Origin: an uncultured bacterium
GTDB lineage: Bacteria; JAAXHH01
Assembly (NCBI GenBank): GCA_913051705.1
Contig: CAJXCW010000026.1
Span: 1 to 32,275 of the forward strand
Direction: 5' to 3'
Length of the DNA: 32,275 nucleotides
Shown here piece by piece: positions 16,313-23,000 of the stretch (positions are counted from its first letter, which is position 1; the number at the start of each line of letters is the position of its first letter). The translations under genes were made by a program, and so were the position numbers. The notes under the pieces are model-generated. The model had not been told where the DNA came from. It did no database searches and worked only from the letters and a program-made list of their open reading frames with translations.

Positions 16313-17033
16313 AATCCATCTTCTCAGCCACGATGACCAGCTGATTCGTATCCCAATCAAACGGACGCAAGTCCAGCCCCCCGTATATTTCGGAAATGGA
16401 CAAATCGACGGCAGCCAGCAACAGGTCCAGTTCTGTTACGGTATACAGTCGAATGACGGACTCATATTGTCGCCGGGTAGAACCTTCCATCACCGTTGTC
16501 TGCGTGTGGACGCGGTTGTCTATCGGATTGAATGTACGCTCTTCCAGTATGATAAGCTCGTCCTGGTGATGAATCTCCTGCGGCGTAAACTGACGAATCA
16601 GATAATCCCTGTTGACCAACTGGCATATAAATCGCCCTCCGGGACGGAGTACCTCCGATATGGCTCTGAATACCTGGAAATTCTCCGCTTCATCTTCAAA
16701 ATAACCGATTGTGGTAAACAGGCTGAGGACGGCATCGAAAGAAGGGTGAAACGGCAGGGCCTGCATATCACCACGTACCCGAGGAACCCGGTGATTCTGA
16801 TCACGAGCATGCTTCAGCAGGGCGGCAGACAGATCATAGCCAATGACATGATAGCCGAGCGCTGTGAGCGGCATACTGTGGCGACCATATCCGCAGCCGA
16901 GGTCGAGTATCGTCTTTTGATCAGGATCACCCAGAAGCTGTTCCAATCCTGCGACTTCAAGATCGGTGTCTTCATGATGGTCGAAACGATAATAGTCATC
17001 GCCGAAATAATCGATGTACCAGGGATTTTTCAT
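16299..17033 (-). CDS. Class I SAM-dependent methyltransferase
   Basis: 244 residues. Motif I is TILDLGCGYGRHS (residues 41-53), with the acidic ribose contact in VIGYDLS, motif II/III in GDMQALPF and FDAVLSLFTTIGYF, then EVLRPGGRF. The N-terminal WYIDYFGDDYYRFD is found in a subset of UbiE-like small-molecule methyltransferases. The substrate is unknown. The start has no Shine-Dalgarno site; an octamer array lies 19 bases upstream. It overlaps the MFS gene by 14 bases, so the pair is an operon. Confidence 0.88.
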   Translation of the reverse strand: MKNPWYIDYFGDDYYRFDHHEDTDLEVAGLEQLLGDPDQKTILDLGCGYGRHSMPLTALGYHVIGYDLSAALLKHARDQNHRVPRVRGDMQALPFHPSFDAVLSLFTTIGYFEDEAENFQVFRAISEVLRPGGRFICQLVNRDYLIRQFTPQEIHHQDELIILEERTFNPIDNRVHTQTTVMEGSTRRQYESVIRLYTVTELDLLLAAVDLSISEIYGGLDLRPFDWDTNQLVIVAEKMDYDKD

Positions 17034-17052
17034 ACAGAATGTACAGATAGTG

Positions 17053-17076
17053 GGTGGCGAGGTGGCGAGGTGGCGG
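17053..17076. repeat. Octamer array upstream of the methyltransferase gene
   Basis: GGTGGCGA, GGTGGCGA, GGTGGCGG on the plus strand, followed by looser G-rich sequence. Seen from the methyltransferase it is a C-rich leader ending 19 bases before its ATG. The next ~180 bp hold only a short inverted repeat (CTGCC-AGACA-GGCAG at about 17220) and a minus-strand C-terminal-looking stretch, PWDQFMRDVQDQVPHLS, ending at 17139 with no start. Confidence 0.65.
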
Positions 17077-17257
17077 GAGGCAGGTAGTCGGTTATATTAT
17101 CATGCTGTTTGTTGTAGTGGATATCCTGAAGAAAGATCTCACGCAGACAAGTGCGGAACCTGATCCTGCACGTCCCGCATAAACTGATCCCACGGAAACC
17201 CATCGCCTGGGCCTACCTTCCTGCCAGACAGGCAGATCGCAGTACGATGGATTTGTC

Positions 17258-17527
17258 TTATAGTTTGTTTTCACCAACGAATATGGGTACAGGACCAGAA
17301 ATCCCTGCATTCCCCAGTGCACTTTTCAAATCTTCAGAATTCAAAAACTCTTAAATTTTTCCTAACGCACCTTCGCCAACAACCGTAACATAATTTGGGT
17401 CATCAGCCGCCTGTAGAACAAAGCGGTCCGTAATTCCAAATTTCTCTGTAATGGCAATATTAGAGTCGAACACACTTTTCCAAACTTCGAAATCATTAAC
17501 TTTATGAGAAACAACGTAAACAGCCAT
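17258..17527 (-). pseudogene. Small ABM/cyclase-like ferredoxin-fold protein gene with an internal TAA
   Basis: 89 codons from ATG 17527. The first 58 read MAVYVVSHKVNDFEVWKSVF, then RFVLQAADDPNYVTVVGEG and ALGKI. A TAA at 17353-17351 follows, and the same frame goes on with EFLNSEDLKSALGNAGISG and PVPIFVGENKL to a second stop. Homologues of this small antibiotic-monooxygenase-like family run through that point with a Lys (K-I-K-E-F), so one base change AAA to TAA explains the break. The split product would lack the last two elements of the fold. AGAG lies upstream of the ATG with an AT-rich run further out. Confidence 0.72.
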
Positions 17528-17852
17528 TTTACATCTCTTATTTATTAAAAATATATATATAATGGTGAACCTGCTGTATCGCTGTTAGGTTATTCTACAA
17601 CATCGTGTATGCAGAGTCAAGTTACATCAATTTTAGTCGTCAGGTCGTCGACGTTTCCCACTCGCCACCTGCTACCCGCCGCATAAATCTTGCCACCTGC
17701 ATCCTATAACTTGTATCTAAATCAATGAAACACGGAACCGCCGTTAATCGTTAAATGTGTCTATAGCCACAACTGAAGTTACGCAAAGACCGTGTAAAGT
17801 ACTATGTCCTTTTTTAAAACATCTGCTGAATGATAATCAGGAACCTGAAGCC
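17528..17852. other. Intergenic region between the ABM-like and TPR genes
   Basis: It has an AT-rich block (about 17535-17565, alternating AT) that could be the promoter of the minus-strand ABM-like gene, and a C-rich heptamer array at 17658-17685. No gene is seen. Confidence 0.45.
17658..17685. repeat. Degenerate heptamer array
   Basis: CCACTCG, CCACCTG, CTACCCG, CCGCATA in phase; another CCACCTG lies ~8 bases further on. The same spelling recurs at 29596-29616. Confidence 0.55.
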
Positions 17853-19069
17853 ATGCGGCCTCTGAAATTGATCGTGATCGGTTTGCTCATGTTAACCGCC
17901 GCCTGTTCATGGCCGCATCAATTCGATATGCACCCTGGGGAGGCGGAGCGGCATTATCAACGCGGGCTGGCCTTCTACAATAAAAAAGAATATCACCGGG
18001 CGCTTGACGAGTATCTGCAGGCCACGAATGTGCGTCATAATTATCCGGAAGCCTGGCTGGGCTCCGGCCTTTGTTACGCTCGTATACAAAACCCGGTCGG
18101 TGCGGAGGATGCGTTTAAACAGGTGCTGAATTATAGCCCTGAGTATCCAGAAGCCATATATAATCTGGGTATTTTATACTTTGAGCAGAAAAAGGCTGAT
18201 CTGGCCATCGCCCATTTAAAACGGGCCATAGAAGCTTCCGATGCCTATCCCAGAGCCTATTACGCCTTTGGCGTGGTGCATGAGCGCCGAAATCAGGAAG
18301 AAGAAGCGGAAGCGGCTTATCGAAAGGCGCTGGCGCTCAATCCGGATTTATCAGAAGCTCATCTTAACCTGGGACGACTTTTACAAAAGCAGCAACAACG
18401 TAACGAGGCCATCGGGCATTATAAAGACGCGATCCGCATTAATCCGGATGCGTTACTGGCCTATCACAACCTGGGCATCGCCTATAAAGATCAGGGCCTT
18501 GACAGCCTGGCTATTGAAACCTTTGAAGCCGGGCTGGTGCGGCAGCCAGATAACGCACAATGGCACAATAATCTCGGGGTCCTTTATCAGAAGAATACAC
18601 GCTTTGATGAGGCGTTGGGCGCGTATCATAAATCCATTGAAGCGGATTCCACCTTACTTAAGCCCATTTTAATCTCGCGGTGTTGCATGATCACCAGGGC
18701 CGCTATCCACAGGCGATCAAGCGATACAAGCAGGTCATAGATCGGGACAGCACCTACAAAGAAGCCTATTTCAACCTCGGTGTATTGTATAAAGAAGCAG
18801 GGGATCTGGATGGCGCCGTATAGGCCTATCGACATCTGACCGCTCTCGACAGCACCTACGCCAATGCCTACTTTAACATGGGGATCATCCTCCAGGAGAT
18901 CGAGCAGTATCCGGATGCCTTATCTGCGTTCAACCAGTTTGTTTACTACAGTTCTGATGCCCAGCTGATTGGTCAGGTCAGACAGGTCATCACCTGGCTG
19001 GAACAGGTAGTCCCCTGGCAGGAGGAACAGGGAAAGATCGGGTGGAAGGATGGGAGTAAAACCCAATAG
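17853..19069 (+). pseudogene. TPR-repeat lipoprotein gene with one frameshift and one nonsense codon
   Basis: Starts at ATG 17853, with AGGA about 10 bases upstream, and a lipoprotein signal ending LTAAC. It continues as about ten tetratricopeptide repeats of 34 residues, for example EAIYNLGILYFEQKKADLAI and EAHLNLGRLLQKQQQRNEAI. The frame leaves the repeat pattern after DSTLL near 18662, where one missing base would restore HFNLAVLHDHQGRYPQAIK. In the restored frame a TAG at 18821-18823 stands where the repeats suggest a Gln (GAV-x-AYRHL), and the repeats then run on to a stop at 19069. The intact protein would have ~405 residues, a periplasmic scaffold protein. As it stands a 295-residue truncated form is encoded (stop at 18740). 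Confidence 0.8.
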
Positions 19070-19128
19070 TATATCGCACCGGAAGTTTTAGCCAATAGTC
19101 CAGTGACTTTCCAATGATAATATAAAAA

Positions 19129-19160
19129 GCCGCATTCCATTAACTCGGAATGCGGCTTTT
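19129..19160. terminator. Strong bidirectional intrinsic terminator
   Basis: GCCGCATTCC (19129-19138) pairs perfectly with GGAATGCGGC (19147-19156) around an 8-base loop, with AAAAA before and TTTT after. It lies between the converging TPR gene and TonB-like gene and can serve both. Confidence 0.88.
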
Positions 19161-19196
19161 GCATACGCTTTAAGCTCATACATTTTGTTCACACGT

Positions 19197-19772
19197 TTAC
19201 TTACAGACCGGACCGTCTGTGCCGCCGGTACCAAAACTGGGGCTACCAATGCCAACACCGCCCGGTAAAAACCCAGGGCCTGTTCCAAACCCGTTATCTG
19301 ATCGGGCGGTTGCCAGTAGAATCTGATCTGCTGAGCCCTTGGAAGAGAGGATGAATAGGGATTCATCGAAATCTATAGCATCGGTATGTTTCAGGATGGT
19401 GTTCGACTGCATCCCTGCTTTCAGCATAGCCAGTTGAATCGGCGCTTGATCGCCGAAATCTGCATTCGCCTCACCAATCTCATCACGTCTGCCAGGAGCG
19501 GTGGCCGCCGGTTTGTTCGACGCCACGTTTGCCAGATCCACCTTGATGATCGGCTTGATTAATTTCAGTTTCTGCTCGACGATTACCTTCTCAGCCGGTA
19601 TATCCGGTTCTATCAGGTCTATCATTACATATTCGGTATTTGAACTTCCACCACCTAACGTTTGCATGCCGATAACGGCAAAAACGATGCCATGCAATAC
19701 AAAAGAAGCGGCCACTGTAGCGGCGATAGGATGTTGCTTGATCCATACGCGAGTATATTGAAGAACCGGCAT
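19197..19772 (-). CDS. TonB-like single-pass envelope protein
   Basis: 191 residues. A short basic N-terminus is followed by one membrane helix (about residues 17-38, AATVAASFVLHGIVFAVIG), then a periplasmic region with acidic and proline-containing stretches (DLIEPDIPAEKVIVEQKLKL) and a Gly-rich C-terminus (GTGPGFLPGGVGIGSPSFG). This topology is that of TonB/TolA-like energy transducers, but the folded TonB C-terminal domain is not recognisable and the protein is short. It may only share the anchor. GGAGG lies 7 bases before ATG 19772, an ideal start. An inverted repeat at 19825-19848 lies in its upstream region. No exbB or exbD is nearby. Confidence 0.65.
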   Translation of the reverse strand: MPVLQYTRVWIKQHPIAATVAASFVLHGIVFAVIGMQTLGGGSSNTEYVMIDLIEPDIPAEKVIVEQKLKLIKPIIKVDLANVASNKPAATAPGRRDEIGEANADFGDQAPIQLAMLKAGMQSNTILKHTDAIDFDESLFILSSKGSADQILLATARSDNGFGTGPGFLPGGVGIGSPSFGTGGTDGPVCK

Positions 19773-19824
19773 AATACTGCCTCCATTGTAAACTGATTTC
19801 GGCCGCTTTTAATAATCAGTTTGT

Positions 19825-19848
19825 GATGATATTTAAAACTATATCATC
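19825..19848. promoter_or_regulatory. 8-bp inverted repeat upstream of the TonB-like gene
   Basis: GATGATAT (19825-19832) and ATATCATC (19841-19848) are exact inverted copies 8 bases apart, 53 bases before the start of the minus-strand gene in an AT-rich promoter region. Operator-like by position only. Confidence 0.45.
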
Positions 19849-19909
19849 GAGACGATATTATATGTATAAATAGTTCCCTGAAAAAGTACAAATTTTTATT
19901 TTACAATCC

Positions 19910-19938
19910 TTGATTTCTAAACAAATGTAGAGTATAAT
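19910..19938 (+). promoter_or_regulatory. Sigma-70 type promoter of uvrA
   Basis: TTGATT (-35) at 19910-19915, exactly 17 bases, then a perfect TATAAT (-10) at 19933-19938. Transcription would start near 19945, giving a leader of about 70 bases. No LexA-like box is evident. Confidence 0.7.
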
Positions 19939-19939
19939 A

Positions 19940-20010
19940 ATTGGTAATTGGTGATTTAGTGATTTGAAAATCATTCACCATTTACCAATCACCATTTACC
20001 AATCACCAAT
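19940..20010 (+). repeat. Repeat-built leader of uvrA with alternative hairpins
   Basis: The tandem unit CACCATTTACCAAT occurs at 19976-19989 and 19990-20003, then half a unit CACCAAT at 20004-20010, six bases before the ATG. The upstream arm ATTGGTAATTGGTGATT (19940-19956) pairs with AATCACCATTTACCAAT (19987-20003) at 16 of 17 positions and, less well, with 19973-19989. No Shine-Dalgarno site precedes the ATG. Confidence 0.65.
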
Positions 20011-20016
20011 CCCTCA

Positions 20017-23000
20017 ATGCCCAAACCATCCATCACGATCAAAGGCGCCCGGGTCCACAATCTGAAAAACGTGAGTCTGGAGTTGCCTAAAAATGCGCTG
20101 ATCTGTTTTACCGGCGTATCCGGCTCCGGGAAATCGTCTCTGGCTTTCGACACCTTATATGCGGAAGGACAACGACGCTACGTGGAGTCGCTCTCTGCGT
20201 ATGCCCGCCAATTTCTTGGTCAGATGCAGAAACCGGATGTCGATCAGATCACCGGCCTGTCCCCCGCTATTTCCATTGAACAGAAAGCGTCCGGATTTAA
20301 TCCCCGTTCCACGGTTGGCACCATTACCGAGATCTATGATTTTCTGCGCGTCTTATATGCACGGATCGGAACACCCCATTGTACCCAATGCGGTAAAGAA
20401 ATCGGCGCTCAGACCCGGGAGCAGATCGTCAGTCGTATCCTGACGCTGCCCGAAGGATCGCGCCTTCATATGCTGGCGCCCGTCATCCAGGGCCGTCGCG
20501 GGGAATACAAAGATCTATTCGAAGACTTACTCAAACAGGGTTATCTCAGGGCGCGTGTCAACGGCGACATCGTCAATCTGTCCGATAATCCGGGGCTTGA
20601 CCGCAACATGCGGCATACGATAGAAGTGGTGACCGACAGGTTGGTCATACGTGATGGGATCAAAACCCGGGTCCTTGACGCCGTCGAAGGGGCGTTGCAC
20701 CTGAGCAACGGGGTCGTGATGGTCAACGTGGAGGATAGCGAAGGTAACAGGTCGGATCTGCTTTTCAGCACACAATATGCCTGTACCCAATGCGGATTGA
20801 GTTACGAAGAACCCACGCCGCAATTGTTTTCCTTCAACAGTCCGCAGGGCATGTGCCCGACCTGTCACGGGCTGGGTACAATGATGCGTTTTGAACCCGA
20901 ATTGGTCATTCCTGATCCGAAAAAATCTATTAATGAAGGGGCTATAAAGCCGATTGGCCGTATTCCCAATCTCTGGAAAAGGCACTTTCTGGAAGGCGCG
21001 GCTGATCACATGGGATTTACGCTGGATACCCCCTGGGAAAAATTAACCGGGAAACAGAAAGAAGCCTTACTGCATGGGTTGGGCTATAAGCGTCTTACGT
21101 TCACCTTCCGTAACGGGCGGGGAGGCGAGTGGAGCCACAAAGACCGATTCAGAGGCGTAATTACGGATCTGGAGAAGCGATACCATAGCCTGAAATCCAA
21201 ACGTCATAAGGCGGATCTTGAACAGTATATGGCCATCGGCCTGTGTGACGGATGCCAGGGCGACCGGCTCAAGCCGGAAGCCCTGGCCGTGACATTGAAT
21301 CGCCTGTCTATAACCGATCTATGCCATCTTTCGGTGGAAGAAGTTCATCATTTCTTTCAATCTCTTACGCTGACCGAGGCGCAGCAATATATTGCCGAGG
21401 AAGCACTCAAGGAAATACGGGCACGATTGGATTTTTTGCTGAACGTGGGGCTCAATTATCTCAATCTGGAGCGAACGGCGCCGACCCTGTCCGGCGGGGA
21501 AGCACAGCGTATTCGTCTGGCCAGCCAGATCGGACGTGGCTTGGTCGGCGTGTTGTATGTCCTCGATGAGCCGAGCATCGGGCTGCATCCCCGCGATAAT
21601 GGCCGTCTGCTGGACACCCTGCGTCTGCTCCGCGATCAGGGTAATACCGTCATTATCGTAGAACATGATGAAGAAACCATGTGGGCCGCAGATCATCTGG
21701 TGGATTTCGGTCCGGGAGCCGGTATCAAAGGCGGCGAGATTGTAGCCGAAGGCCTGCCGAAAAACGTCGCTGCCAATAAAAAATCATTGACCGGCCAGTA
21801 TCTCAGCGGAAAAAAAACGATCCCCATCCCTGCCATAAGGCGTCCGGTGAACGATAGATGGGTGGAAATCATCGGCGCCACGCAAAACAATCTGAAGAAT
21901 GTCCACGCCCATCTGCCTGTCGGGGTGTTTACCTGTGTAACAGGGGTATCAGGGTCCGGCAAAAGTTCATTAATTAACGACATTCTGTACGCCGTGCTGG
22001 CAAGGGAACTCAACAGAGCCCGGATAGAACCGGGCGCGTATCAAAAAATCAAAGGGAGCGAGCACCTGGACAAGGTGATCGACATCGATCAGACGCCCAT
22101 TGGCCGGACACCGCGGTCCAATCCGGCCACCTATACCAAAGTGTTCGACAACATCCGATCGTTGTTTGCAGATACGCCGGAGGCGAAAGTCCGTGGATAT
22201 AAACCGGGCCGGTTCAGCTTCAACGTAAAAGGCGGCCGGTGCGAGGCCTGCCAGGGCAACGGCGCCACGTGCGTGGAGATGGACTTTCTGGCCGATGTCT
22301 GGATCACCTGCCCGGTCTGTGATGGCAAAAGGTTCGACCGGGAGACGCTGGAAATAAAGTATAAGGGCCATGCTATTGCTGATGTTCTGGGTATGGATGT
22401 GCAGGAAGCCCTCGATCTATTCAAGCCCATCCCGTCTATCGCACGTATCCTGAAGACGCTGCACGATGTCGGTCTGGATTATATCAAACTCGGACAACCG
22501 GCGCCGACGCTGTCCGGCGGGGAAGCGCAGCGGATCAAACTGGCCAAAGAGCTTTGCAAACGCAGCACAGGACGCACGCTGTACGTACTCGATGAACCGA
22601 CAACCGGGCTCCATTTTGAGGATATCACGCATCTTCTCAATGTATTGCATGCCTTTGTGGATGCCGGGAATACGGTTATCGTGATCGAACATAATACAGA
22701 AGTCATCAAAACAGCGGACTGGATCATCGATCTGGGACCGGAGGGCGGTGAAGGCGGTGGCCGTATCATCGCCGAAGGGACCCCTGAAGAGGTGGCGGCG
22801 GTAGCTGAATCGTATACCGGTCAAATCTTGAGCCAGGTGCTGTCTGGCCAGAGGTTGCAGATCGACCAACCGGCCAGAAAAAACAATATTTCGGCGGCTA
22901 AAGACGGACACATCCGGGAAATCACCGTACGGGGGGCACGAGAACACAATCTCCGGGATCTGCAGGTGACAATACCCCGTGACCGAATGACTGTTTTTAC

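Noticed and set aside
18821-18823. TAG in the TPR gene as a possible pyrrolysine codon
   Set aside because: The repeat pattern predicts Gln (CAG), a frameshift lies just upstream, and nothing else suggests pyrrolysine use.
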